Position numbers and translations under genes: made by a program. From Dipetalonema caudispina (taxonomy: Eukaryota; Nematoda; Chromadorea; Rhabditida; Onchocercidae): a stretch of 64,000 bases of DNA. Shown piece after piece: positions 37,036 to 50,977 of this stretch (its first letter is position 1; each line of letters opens with the position of its first letter). The stretch lies in assembly GCA_013365325.1 (NCBI GenBank), contig JABVXV010000185.1, positions 56,930 through 120,929 of the forward strand. The letters run 5' to 3'. Below the pieces are notes generated by a model that saw nothing but the letters and a program-made list of their open reading frames with translations, ran no database searches and was not told the DNA's origin.

Positions 37036-40000
37036 GCTTTCAAATAGGGTTCATTTTTCGGTGACACAATAATTTTTTGTTTATTTCATCCTACTTTTTT
37101 CCCGAACTAAAATCAAATATTCATGTAGTAAGTTTTGTGATTGTTGATGAAATTTGTATTTGTAATAATTTTATTTTGCATTGCAAAAATGCAACAACAA
37201 TTTTTGATACTGATTTACAAACTTTGCAAATATAATATCAAATACAAATTACTTCATATTTTTATGATGTAAAATTGATGTTAAATTTGATGTTGCACAT
37301 CATTTGCACATCTTTGAAAGGTAAAACAAAAAATTTTTTATAAATTATAATTTTAAGTTTTAATTAAAATAGAAAATGGGGGAAAAAGAAAAAACATTGA
37401 TATAAATCACTGATACTTAGGAATTGATGAATTACGTGTTTCGGTTGCTGATAACAGTGAATTACCAAACGTTCGACATTTATCAAATTTATTCTTCGTT
37501 AAGAAGCATTCACAATCATTGAAAGTAAATATGCTAATTACGTTTTGGGCACATTTTATTTACACGGATATTGTGCATATTGAAAATCTTCAAGTTTTTA
37601 ATGGTTTGAATTAAAGATTTTTTTTTTTGTTTTGTTCTGTTTTCAAATTTTGCACAAAAAAAAAAAAATGTTTGCTGTAATGTTGGTAAAATAACTGTAA
37701 GTATATCCAATATTTAAAAATAGCAATATTGATTAATTTTTTGAAATAATTGTTACATATAATATTTGGTTGTAGATATTGCAAATAATTTCAGATGAAG
37801 AGCAAATTTCATTACTATGTTGTGCATCAAAAATTAAGCAACATCCAGAATGTAAATCAATTATGGTACCAAAAAATGATCCAACCTATAGCGGTTTAGT
37901 GGATTGTTTACCATATATGCGTACTGCACCAGCACCACGACCTAAATGTGAACTTGGTTCACGTGAACAAGCTAATCAAGTTACTAGCTTTCTTGATGGT
38001 AGCGTTATTTATGGTAATACCATCAAACAGGCATATGCACTGAGAACATTGAAAAATGGTAAGTGTATTTTTTTGATTTCCTTATTGTTGTTGTTCTTTT
38101 GATATTTTTTGTTGAAAAATGTGAAAGATAAATTTGATCGGAAAAAACACATAACTTTCTAAAATGTTCTCATTTAAAGAAATGCATGAAGAAATGAAGG
38201 AATTTTTTGTGAAGAAAGTGAAAAAATAACCGTTTCAGTTATGCTACAAAATAATACATAAATAATTTATTACAAAAGATTCAAATAAGCCAAGAAGTTA
38301 TTGATATCATATATTGTCTAGGTAAAGTTATTATATAGACCAGGTACTGATATCATCTAGAAAAAGTTAAGTGAAACACTCTCTTAATCTGTCTAAAATC
38401 ATAGAAAAGTGAAAAATAAGCAAATAAGCTTAAATGCCTCGATTGATTACCATCTTGAAATATGTTACAATTTTTCTAATGATATTAGTAAAGAAATTCT
38501 AAAAAATTTACCTATCGAAAATTAATGTTTGGTTGTGATAGTTAGCACAATGTTGAAAGATAGCAATATCGATTGAATTATCTAATACTTTTCTCTATTT
38601 GTCTCTATTTTTTAGGTTATCTACTGACAAGTTCAGATTTATTAAATCAAAATATGCTACCGACGGTTGGCTTACTATGCAAGGAATTGAAAATAACCGC
38701 TGAATGTGATTTAAATAATAAGCATTATTCATTTATCAGTGGTTCCAATCATGTAAATTTCTTACCATCCGTTACTGTTCTTCATGCTATTTGGATACGT
38801 CAACATAATCGAATTGCCACTAATTTACAGGTAATTTTTGAATTCTTTAGATTTTTAAATTTTTGTCCATTCCAATAAAAGGAAAAAGAAAACTTGAACA
38901 TCGTACTAAACAAAAAAAATTTCAACATCATGCTATTTCATTCCTTGCAAGTAATAAAAAAAAAAAAAAAGGTAAAGAAATATTTTAGCAAGCTGAAGAG
39001 AAAATAACTTAAAGAAATTTGAGTAAAACCTAATTAATTTCATACGACTAATTATAAAATATATGGATACGCTTTGTTTATATAAATGCGTTTTTCTGAT
39101 TTTATGATGCATGGATATGAATAACATAGAATTTAAAAATTTAAAAACACCATAATTCTTTCTTTTTTTTTTTTTGTTGAAAGTCTAATTCTAAGCAAAT
39201 GAATGAATTGATAATCATATCGAAATGAGAACTTTAAGGGTAAAACGCTGTCTTTCACTAAAGGCAAACATTTAGTAACTTCAAAAACATTGATGGAATT
39301 TTTAATTGATCTATTAAACTAGCAAGTAGTAATGATCGATTGATTTTATGTTAGAAATAAAAATATTAAATGGCACTACTTTTTTTTTTTTCAACCTTTA
39401 ATTAATTTCATTATGATATTAATGTTTTTGATGAATTGTAGACTGTGAATTCACATTGGTCTGATGAGCAATTGTATCAGGAAAGTCGACGAATAGTTAT
39501 TGCACAACTGCAACATATCACTTACAACGAATTTCTACCGATTTTGATTGGTAAAGAAAATTGGTCAAAGTTTAAATTACAGCCACAATTTTATGGATAC
39601 AGTACGGAGTATGATCATAATGTGGATCCTACTGTAATCAATACATTTGCTGCTGCTGCTGGACAAGTTTATTTTTCTTAAACGAATTATTTATCCGATT
39701 TATGCAAAAAATTTCATCATTTTGTTGTAATTTATCAATAAGACGCAAAATTTACTATAAAACTTTTAAAATCTTCAAATGATTTTAATTTTATTATGGA
39801 ATAATTTATGCTAAAAATGAACCGAATAGAATTTTCATCAGTGTTATTTTATTTGTTTTAGTATTAAAAATGATTATCCTATCGATTATAGCAAACTTTT
39901 TCTTCAGTTTAAAATTTTGAAATTCTATAAAGATTTCCGAAATATGGTTTGTAGTTTTTCTTCACAATGTTTGGCAAGCATCTTGCATGGTACAAAGATG

Positions 40001-43000
40001 ATGGTATCAAAATACTTGAACGACCATTAAATGAATATTTCAACGATCCGGAATTACTTTTTTCAATGGATCGAATAAGAGAAATATTAAGGTTAATAAC
40101 TTTTCCTTTTTCCTAGATTAAAATACAAAAATTGACGTTTTTACTCCTATGTGATCTAATACTTTCTTTCCGTCTTGAAGAAATGATCAAAAAAAAAAAA
40201 TTGGAAAATTAGAAGAATTATTCAAATTTTCCGCAAGCAAAGATGGCGCGATCTTTCAGTCATTTTAATTGATACAAAAAAACAAATCATAAGATTTCCA
40301 TTGTTATCTTAAAATTATTTTATGATATATATATAAAAAAAGAATAAAATACAACAAAATAATATGCTTCATTTACAGAATTTCAGACACGTATTACGTG
40401 AACCAATCAATGAACCTATGGTATACATGAATGATGATCTTCGTAATAAACTTTTTAAAGGAAATGGAAATTTTGGATATGATCTTGCAGCATTAATTTT
40501 ACAAATAGGTCGTGATCATGGTATTCCACCGTATACTGTATGGCGAGAATATTGTAGTGGTAGTAAGGTTGAGATTATTTAACTTGAAATATCATAAATT
40601 CAAAAAATTTTGGATTATTTACATTTGTTATAAAAAAAAAAAAAAATTATGGCAAGAAATTTTCTGATAGTTTTATTTTGTGATATAGACATTTTAAACA
40701 GATTCAAACATTTGATGATTTGGTGGATGATCTAATCGGTGGGATTGAATTGATAAAAAAATTAGCAAAAATATACAAGACAGTGGATGATATGGATTTA
40801 TTTTTAATTGGTTTGGCTGAAAAACCACTTCATGGAGCACTTCTTGGACCAACATTTAGTTGCATCATTTCATTACAATTTCAAAAGGTTTTATATTTTA
40901 TTAATTTATGATTTTATTTCTCTCAATTTTAATCAAATTTAAAAGTTTATTCATTTTATTAATGACTTCAATAAATTGTATCACAATGTATGATATTTTA
41001 AAAGATTGAAATAGACAGAATAAAGATAAAAAGATTCGATATAAAATATTTTCATAGTTACTTTATCGAAAGATACGATACTAACTTATTATTAACTTGT
41101 TAAAGGTTTGCAAAAGTTTAGACAAAGGAAGGTGATCGTTATTGGTATGAGAATGATTTGATACAATCAGGTTTTACGGAAGAGCAATTAGCTGAAATCC
41201 GAAAAACAACAATGGCCCAAATACTATGTAATAATGTAGAGTATTTTGGTCTATTACAATCAAGATTATTTGAATTAGAGAATAATTATGAGTAAGTGCA
41301 TCCAAAATTTTGTTATCATATTAAACAACAATAATTTATAAATGAAATATTCTTGAGAATTACCATAATAAAATGAATTTCTATTGGAAATCAATAGAAT
41401 ACTTATGTAAATTTTCCGATTGTTTTTTTTTTTTGTCTCGATTTTCTGCATAAATTGTCAATAATTTTAATTAAAATACACTTTAGCAATCATCCAATTC
41501 ATTGTAATGAAACATTACGCATGGATATAAATATAAGTAAATGGTTTGATGAATCAAATTATAAGCTAAACATTCCTCTAACTGAAGCAGTAATTGAGAA
41601 AGCAATCGAAAATGCTATTGAGGAAGTTAAGCAACGTCATAAACGTGAACGACGAAATATCCGAAGAAGTATCAATCTTGTTTTTTTTTTTTCCAACTTT
41701 ATTATTATACTTAAATAACTTAATTATAAGCTATATATTCAATTAATTATGCATTTATTTGGAAATATTCAAAAATTAACACATGAATGCATGTTATTTT
41801 TCATGTATATTACAATTTTACTTAATGAATATGCTTAATGAGTTAATTTATCTGATCTTTTTTTTTATATATATTTTATTAAATCATATCCAGTAATTCA
41901 TTTATTTGTTTTGTATAAATTATAAATCATTATCCTCACTTAATTATTCGAAATATTACGTTTCATTTAATTATTCATAGTGCTTAATTAATTGTAATAA
42001 TGATCAATTTCTTGGAAGGAAAGATTGAATATTGTTATTTAAAACTTCAAAATTTTGATAATATGATGTTAAAGAATTGGTTATCTTATTAAGATTAAGA
42101 TTTTATTAAATTTACAGATCAAGATTTATTTAAATCTGGTGATCCGCTTCTATCGTATGGTAAAATGATGAGAGCAAAGCATGAAGCTATTGCGATCGCT
42201 CGAGCATCCGATGTATTACTACAGGCCACCAAGAATATCATGGCCAAGTAAGCCTAATATTTTTCCGTACTATTTGTTGATAATTTATCACTTTTTAAAA
42301 AATTGATTACCATAAATTTTAAGAGGATTATCCTAATTATTCTGTATAATTTTTTTTAGCATTGAATCAGAAAGTAATAAACAACTATTAGAAGAATTGG
42401 ACATTAATAAAATGCAAAATCTGCTACAACAAATCGACGTCAGCTCGTTAGTTTTTCCCACAGGTCTTTTTTTTTTTATTTCAAATTTATTTCCAAAAAA
42501 TTTGGATTTAAATTTTGAATAGCTTTGTGAACGCATTGAATTCATTATTGAGCATGCAGAAAGCAATATAATTCGGACAGTTATCTTTCATCTAGCTGGC
42601 TAAAGTTATTGAATTTGAAAAAGAAAAAAGGAAAAAACAAATGAGAAATGTAGTAAAATGTCGAATGGTAAGAGTGAAAAGTTAGCAGAATGTATTGAAT
42701 TTTAAATTTCAAACCTTTTTCTAGGTTTATTAGCAGAATTGAACCATTTCTTGGACGTGGTGGATCAGTAGAAAAGTGTTTACCTAAAAATTTGCCATGC
42801 GATAATGTCACTCCATACCGGACAATGTCTGGTTGGTGTAACAATCTTCGTAATCCTCATTTCGCTAACGCTTTCGGTCCACTGATTCATCTTCTACCAC
42901 CAGCCTATGAAAATGGTTTGCATATGAATTTAAGTCAAAAAAAAAAAAAAGCCTTAATGATTATAACAATGAAGTGATAATTCGTATTTGAGAATTGAAA

Positions 43001-43843
43001 ATTTTAATTCTGCTCCAATTGAGTAGCACTTCAACATAATTATTAAATTTAACTAATGATACTAACATGATCAAACACAATAATGAATTATTGACGTATT
43101 ATTACTATCTTTAGTGCTAATAATGTTTATCACAGTTATAAATTATACCTATCATAATTTTTCATTTCAATTAAAATCAATATTGATATCATCCATCTTT
43201 GAGAAGTAAATTAATGAATTTAGGAATCGATATACCACGATCAAAGTCTGTAACAGGTGAATTGTTACCATCAGCACGTGTTATATCAAATACAATACAT
43301 TTTGATTTACCAATCACTCATCAGAAGTATAGCCATATGATTATGCAATTCGGACAAATTCTCGATCATGAAGTGACACATTCACCAATTGAACGTGGTA
43401 AAATCTTACGTTTTTACTTTAGGAATTACAAATAATGCGATCGATTATCACAATCAAATCTTTATTGTCAACATATATGATGCGAAATATTTTCGTATTT
43501 TATTCCATTACATTGAAATTGCCTAAATAATAAACTTACAGTCTAATAAATCAAACTAAAATTAATCATATGCATAATTTATTTTATTTGGAAAATTTCT
43601 GAGTAAAAAAAAAAAGACATCATCCTTTATTAAAGTTTAAATGTTAGTACTGATTAAGTTTTATTAAGTTAGTGAATGAAGTCAGCATTGCTTTCATATT
43701 GATAATCTATTGATAAATTGATAAGAGATAAAGATTCGAAATTTTTGATAGCTTATGAATACTTTTAGCGAATTACGAAAAATCTTAACAAATGATAACT
43801 AATAATAATAATAATAATAATAATAGTAATAATAATAATAATA

Positions 43844-43874
<31 letters not shown>

Positions 43875-43948
43875 CAATAATAATAATAATAATAATAATG
43901 ATAATAATGATAATAATGATAATAATGCTAATGATAATAACAATAATA

Positions 43949-43980
<32 letters not shown>

Positions 43981-46900
43981 GATAACAATAATAATAATAG
44001 TAATAATAATAATAGTACTAATAATAGTAACAACAATGATAATAATAATAATAGCAATAATAATACCGGTGATAAAGAATGGAGTAGAGAAATTACCTTT
44101 CTCATTTTAGTTTAATTACACTAAATGTTTGATTAAAGTAATTTCAAAATTACAATAATTAAACATTTGTTAAGTCTATACAAACAACATATTTCGCTTT
44201 ATTATTATTATTATTATTATTATTCATAACAATAAATTTAATTCTACTGATAATCGAACTTTATCATTTTCATCCTTATCAATTATACATTTTTGTAATT
44301 AAGGACCAGATAATGAGATATTGAATTGTACACGATGTGATTCACATAAAACACTTTCAATTCATTGTATGCCATTACCAGTACCAGCTAATGATCCGTT
44401 TTTTCCAACACATGATGAAAATGGTGAACGACGATGTCTTCCATTTGCACGATCACTTCTTGGACAATTAAAACTTGGCTATCGAAATCAAATCAATCAA
44501 GTTATCTTTTTGATTTCTTTATTTGTATTGAAACATCCTTTCAATCTTCATTTTATAATTAATTTTATAATATTAGCTAATTTTATAATAATATTTCATC
44601 TTACATTTTGTAATAATTTAGCAAATTTTTTGTAATAATAATTAATTTTATAGCAATATATTTCATTACATAGTTAATTTTATGATAATTTAATAATTTT
44701 TATAATAATAGCTAATTTTGCAATATGATATTACTTTGCAATGAATTTTCGAAAAATTTACACATTGACTAGAATGTAAATATTATATACGAAATATGTA
44801 ATATTATATGATTAAAAATATAATACCAAAATGTATTGTTCGAAAAATATACGTTTGTTTTCGTAATTTATCAATGAGAAAATAAACGATTTCGAAGTAT
44901 TATGTACTTTTAATATAATATAACCAAATCCTAATTAAACTAATTATCCCTAATAAATAAAATTATTGAGGAAAATATTATTCGATTCTTTAAAATAATA
45001 ATTCCATTGTTACAGTTAACAGCATATTTGGATGGTTCTGCGATATATGGTTCCACAGAATGTGAATCAAACGAATTGCGTACTTTTATTGGCGGACGTC
45101 TTAACAGTACCAATCTTGGCGTATTCAATTCGTAATATTTAAATTTTGTATATATTTACATGTTCAATATCTTGAATTTCAAACAAATTTTTTGCAAAAT
45201 AATTAACAATAATTAATTCTTTTAAATTTAACAATAAAAGATAAAAGATATCAAATATCAATGTATCAATTTTTGTACAGCGAAGCATTACCACAAGGTG
45301 ATCAAGAACAAGATTGTCGTTCTTCACCAGATTTCATGTGTTTTGTTGCCGGTGATGAACGGAATAGTCATCAACCTGGACTTACATCAATGCATAATAT
45401 ATTTTTACGTGAACATAATCGGATTGCACGAATATTCGAAAAAATGAATCCATCATGGAATGATGAACGTATTTTTCAAGTGAATAGTTCTTTTTTTTTT
45501 TTTTTTTTCAAATTTCTATTTTCTTAAGTCAAGAAAGAAATCAATTAATTAAAATAATAAATATATCAGACCAAAATTCTTCTAATTATTCTTTTTTTAA
45601 CATAAGTTAGCATAAATTTTAGGAAACAAGACGAATTGTCGGTGCAGAATTTGCTCATATAGCTTTTAATGAATATCTTCCAATATTGTTGGGAGATCGT
45701 TTGATGCATAAATACGATTTGAACACTCGTAAAATAGGTTACTATCATGGTAAGTTATTTTATCGGTAATGAATTAGTATTTTTTGGGTTAATATATGTT
45801 GGATAATAATGACCCAAGCAAATGATCATTATCATACGGAAAATTAACGGTCAATTATGTTTGACACTTATCAATACATTAATCTTTTATCCATTTACAA
45901 CAACAAATCATTGTTAAAAATTTTTTTTCAAAACTAGTCTTATTTCTAAAACTAATCCCAGTTTATTTTAACCTCTTGAAATTTAAGTTATATTTTAAGT
46001 TAATTTCAAGTTTTTTTTCTGGTGCATATTTTCATCAATTTTTTTTTCCCCTTTCATTTGTATTAATAACATTTAGAGAACAAATTAATTAATATATGAT
46101 GATAAAAGATAGGAGAAATGACAAGGAATTAATGATAAAAGATTGAAAAATAAAAATAATGATTTTTCTTTTTCTGATTTTATTCAAATATAATTCTGTT
46201 AAATATAACAAATATTGCAGGTTACGATGACAAATGTGATGCATCAATATCGCATCCTTTTGCAACATCAGCATTTCGTTTCGGTCATACTTTGGTTCGA
46301 CGATTTTTTCCACGATTTGATGCTTTCTATAATAATTTCACTGAACCAGTTGATTTGGTTGAAAATTTCAATTCTGTTGAAGCAATTTATGATGGTAAAC
46401 GAGGTGTTGTGATAGTTTTATCATTTGATACTATTCGATATTAATCAATGAAATATGTAACACAATAATTCACAATGATACCAAATACTTTCATACTAAC
46501 AGGAAATTTTTGGCTATTTCATCGTATTTTGAAAATCAAATTTCATTTTTCAATTTTAATTGTTTAAAATTTCCATAATTTTCTGGACAATGTAAAATAA
46601 TCAAATGTTAATTTGAAGAATTAATTTTGATTAATTATTATTTGTTAAATTATCTGAGTGATATTTTAAAGGTAGCATCGATTCGTTACTTGTTGGTTTA
46701 CTTGGCGCACCATCAATGGCTTTCGATAGGCATATTACTACCGCATTACGGAATCATCTGTTTGGCCGACGAGGTGAACCACTTTCTGGAATGGATCTTA
46801 TTAGCTTAAATATATTAAGAGGTCGTGATCATGGAGTACAACCGTATAATGCTTTCCGGTACTGATATTTTTCATCTTTTTTGTACAATAAATACATTTT

Positions 46901-47478
46901 ATAAATTAATTAATCCAAATAACGAAAGCTATTACTGATAGAAGTACAAAAGTTGAATATACATTAAAATAAATACATTACAAATTATGATACTAGCATT
47001 TAAATTTGTTATAAAACTTAAAAAGAAAAATTATACTCAATTATACATCAATGATTAATTAAATTGCTATCATTTCGTTGTTATTCAATCAAAATTGAAT
47101 TTTAGAAAAATTTTAATACTTTAAATTAAACGATATTACAAAATATAGTAATTATAAGTGGTAGAATTTGGCTTATTTTCATCAAATTCTTTCATGTAAC
47201 ACTTAAGGAAATTATGCGGTATTGGTGAAGCGAAAGATTTCTCCGATCTATTAAATGAAATGAATGAATCAGTTGTGATAGCATTAAAAAATTTGTACAA
47301 AACAGTGGATGATATCGATTTATTTCCTGGATTATTATGTGAAAGACCTATGAAAGGTAAAATGAAAAAATATGAAAAGAAAGGGAAGAAAAAAAAAAAA
47401 AAGAAATCAAACTCATAATTTAAAAAAAAAATAAATAAATAACAATCCTGTTTAAAAATTTTTTTGTAAAAAAAACAG

Positions 47479-47536
<58 letters not shown>

Positions 47537-49760
47537 GAGCAGCTTTAAAATACTTAAATATAATTTGATACATTTTAAAAATTAAAAGGAAAATTAGAAT
47601 TGAAACAATTTTACAATTTAAATGTATTTTGATAAATTTTGATGTATTTCAAAAATTTTAAGGAAAAGAAAATTTCAAATATTGAAATTTGACAATTATT
47701 TCTGAGATAGTTAAAGGTATTTTGAAACAATTTCAAATGTTTCAGAAATTTCAAAAAAAAAAAAAAAAAAGCATTAAACTTTCTCTTTAGATGCTCTTTT
47801 ACCACCAACAATGGCATGTATTATTGCTGAACAATTTCATCGTATAAAAAAATGTGATCGATTTTACTACGAAAATGATTTACATGCAACACGTTTTACA
47901 CCAAGTAAATAAATTTTATTTATAATTTCTTTTCTAATTTTAATTTATTAAATTAAAATTTTAAGAATAAAAAAAGAAGATAGTTTTCCTAAATTTAATC
48001 AATCATATTAAAGCTCATAAAAAAAAAAGTAAAATTGAGTTTATTGATTAGTATTAATGTATATCATTACAATATAACACTTACAGTTAGTTCAATAGTG
48101 TAAATTTTTAGAAATGATCGGAATTGATTGAAAAACTATTTTGTTTTATTAGATTAAATATGGAAAAATTTTTTTTTTTCACAATTCAATTGAAATACAA
48201 TCGATTAAAAATTTATTTTCAGCTGAAAAAAAAAAAAAAAAACAGAAAAAAAAAAATAGCAATTAGCAAATATTGTTGGATAAATCATATAGTAAATTAT
48301 ACCAAAATTAATTTATAATAGATTCAGAAATGTTTAAAAATTTCAGGACAACTTAACGAAATCAGGAAAGTAACGCTAGCTTCACTTTTATGTACCAATA
48401 GTCAAATGCTAAGAAATATACAGCCAAATGTATTTTTACTACCCGATGAATTTGAGTAATTTTACTTCTACCATTTGAAATTTACTAAGTTTACAGTATT
48501 GTTAATTTGAATTTTTAAATTGTAATCTTTCGAATTTTAGCTTAATAATAGTTTTTATGATAATAGAAACATGTCAAAAAATATATTGTCATTAGATGTT
48601 CAAGCAAAACCATAACAATAATGCCAACAAGTCTTGATTAGATTAATTAATAGGATTGTAAATATCAATATTATCAATATTTTCTTAGTTTGATAAATTT
48701 TTAAATGGTTATTGCCAAATGTTTAATGCATAACTTCATGATAATTCAATTATTAATCATAGCTGGAATGACTATCATCAATTATTTTTCCTAACCCAGT
48801 AGAGGTCAATTAGCTTAGCTAATTTAATTATGAACATAATGAAATATGACATAAATTAAGATTGATAAATTTCAGAAATGCTCCAATTTCATGTGCTCAT
48901 TTTAAGCATATCAATTTGGATCAATGGATCGATCGACGTTAGTTTCATTTCATTTTAAAATTCATTTAAATAAATTGCTGTTAGCTATAGCTGATTGTGT
49001 AATCTTTTAGAAGCATATCATCAAAATCATTTTTACTTTTTCGTTACACTTCTTTCTTTTTTATCTTTCATATGCTACTAATTGTTGAAATAATTGAATT
49101 TTTGTAAAATAAAGGAAAAAATAAAATTTACAGTGTAAAAAAAAAAAAGGCATAATTTAGCAATTTTCAGCTCGTTGTTATGTTGGTAATATAGTTATAA
49201 CATCTGATGAAATAAAACGTGTATCACCATGTCAATCTTGTACATGTACCGCTAAAGGGGTAAATAATTGTAAAAAAAAAAAAAAAAAAAATTAAAATAA
49301 AAAAATAAAATAAAATATTAGCTTAGTTAATTTTAAATTAACAAGATAATATGTAAAATTTAGCTTATTTATCTAAATATCTTCCATAATAAATTTCTTA
49401 TAATTAATATAATGAAAAAAAGTAATTCATAATTTCAAATTCATTTCAGTCTCAATGTGCTACAATAACAATTAGAAACTGTATTGCTCTACTCAGTCAA
49501 TATCATTTTGTTGAAATCATGAAGGTTTGTACAATGACGATAACATTATTCAAATATTGAAATTAAAATGAATATTTCAATTGATCACGGCTAAAATTAT
49601 TAAATCTTTCAACTATATTTCCTTAGCCATGTATTATTATACTTAAATATATTCAAATATCACTCAAGAAAAAAAAAAAAAAAAAAGGAAAGAAATAAGA
49701 TATTTTCAGGATACAGCTTGCATCGTACAATGTGCTCATCTATTTTGGGAATCAACTTAA
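34909..49760 (+). CDS. secreted tandem animal haem peroxidase, inactive first domain and active second domain
   Basis: Thirty exons join in phase to about 1467 aa: 34909-34987, 35661-35753, 35855-35978, 36458-36651, 37421-37524, 37776-38058, 38616-38830, 39442-39666, 39955-40091, 40387-40567, 40702-40887, 41122-41291, 41487-41668, 42118-42247, 42360-42446, 42725-42915, 43224-43397, 44304-44500, 45016-45131, 45281-45479, 45623-45749, 46221-46394, 46672-46858, 47208-47356, 47791-47904, 48347-48455, 48876-48937, 49171-49259, 49450-49524, 49710-49760. Order: signal peptide ([20 protein letters not shown]), helical pro-region, peroxidase domain 1 (about 115-690), helical linker, domain 2 (about 808-1390), eight-cysteine tail. 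Domain 2 has '[10 protein letters not shown]' (distal His909), 'GDER' (Arg1050) and 'FRFGH' (proximal His1154). Domain 1 has 'SDEE', 'GSNH' and 'AAAGQ' at these places, but keeps the Ca loop '[11 protein letters not shown]'. Family enzymes use H2O2 outside cells, often to cross-link cuticle or matrix. AATAAA lies at 49814. Confidence 0.9.
36960..37036. repeat. (GTT)n microsatellite in peroxidase intron 4
   Basis: About 25 GTT/GCT triplets, preceded from 36830 by degenerate TTGTTATTG words. Not coding; the Val-rich open frame across it is an artefact. Confidence 0.95.
43798..44066. repeat. (AAT)n microsatellite in peroxidase intron 17
   Basis: About 270 bp of AAT triplets with GAT, AGT and AAC variants. 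Asn-, Ile- and Leu-rich frames on both strands are by-products. A shorter (TTA)n follows at 44199-44224 in the same intron. Confidence 0.95.
47479..47535. repeat. poly(A) run of 57 in peroxidase intron 24
   Basis: Longest homopolymer in the window. The length may be unreliable in an assembly. Confidence 0.9.
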
Positions 49761-50977
49761 TTTCATTTGATTAAAAACTTTTTTCTCTTTTTCTTTCTTT
49801 TTTTGTTAGCAGAAATAAAAAAAAAAAAAAATGGATTAGAAGTTAGAGTACTATCATTGCTAAAAGTTTCTTCCTCTATACATTTATCCTTTCACAATTT
49901 ACTGATAAAAATATTTTAAAAATTCTTCCAGAAAGTAGAAGAGCTAATATGATACTATATCGTTACACGGAAAATGCTTTATTCTGACAGCAATAAATGA
50001 GAAATAATTCATTTGTTGAATTTACAATAAAAGATGTCTACCAAATATGAACAAGTTTAATGCATATTACGGAGCAAAAAATAAAAGAAACCTCCTAAAA
50101 AGTATTCTATCTGTATTCGGGTAAAATATATGAAAACTTTTACCTATTAAATATAACACAATAAAATGTTATGCTGTTATATACTTCGTGGAAATACATA
50201 TTAAATAATATCTTTATTCGGAATAGACATATCACTGTCGATATCTAAATACGGAGCACAACTGCTACTCATTCATATCAATAAATACATGCCATATTTC
50301 AATTATATATTCATGCATTACTTATATGTTCATAACTTTTGTCCATTTATTTATATAACAATTTTCTGACACATTTTTCACAAGAAAGCTTTTCTTGCAG
50401 CAAAAAAATTAAGTAATATAGCTTAAAAGGTAATGTAGATTCTTAGCCTAATTACCACTACTTAACATTACATGTTTATGATTTTCAGCCTCTTAAACAG
50501 TTGGAATTCAGCAAACTATCTGAAACACCCCACACAGTTATAGTTAAAGATAACAACAACAGGATGGAAGCCAAGTTTACATCTATTGTAGTGCAAACTA
50601 CTTGCAGGATTTTAAACTGTTCTTTAACTACAAACAATAATTTATTCGTTAGACATACAATAGAACATATTCAAGAATGCAGTTCTATCGGTTGAGATAC
50701 AAATGAAACATCTGAGAGGGTACTCTGTTTCATTAACTCTACATGAACAATTTATTTTGTTGAGTACACAATAAGACTTGTCCACAATATTACTCTCACA
50801 ATGCTTTACTCCCCTATACAAATAAAAAATTCAGACAGTAAGTTGCAGCAATCGAAAAGCTAAACCATACCTAACAACAGTCTAAAACAAACAAATTAAT
50901 GAACAAAGTAGCTAACACCACTAAAACTGCTTTACTGCATAATAAGTTAGCCGCATGGTAATGACTTCTTTTGCTAC
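49761..50977. other. convergent 3' flanks of the peroxidase and Y-box genes
   Basis: Peroxidase 3' UTR and poly(A) signal at the left (AATAAA at 49814), then probably the minus-strand 3' UTR of the Y-box gene at the right. An open frame at 50501-50695 on the plus strand begins at TTG, has no homologous look, and lies in the likely UTR. Confidence 0.5.

Noticed and set aside
36811..37047. Val-rich hydrophobic open frame
   Set aside because: Produced by the (GTT)n repeat in peroxidase intron 4.
39901..39954. Earlier acceptor (TTCTTCAG) for peroxidase exon 9
   Set aside because: It puts the exon out of frame with '[22 protein letters not shown]', a clearly peroxidase-like segment.
43785..44115. 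Asn-, Ile- and Leu-rich open frames on both strands
   Set aside because: They come from the (AAT)n microsatellite in a peroxidase intron.
34909..49760. Reading the two peroxidase domains as two separate genes
   Set aside because: Exon phases run through the linker without a break. There is no start codon with acceptor or signal peptide before domain 2, and no terminal exon or poly(A) context after domain 1. RNA data would settle it.
50501..50695. Plus-strand 64-codon frame
   Set aside because: Starts at TTG, no homologous look, and sits in the likely 3' UTR of the minus-strand Y-box gene.
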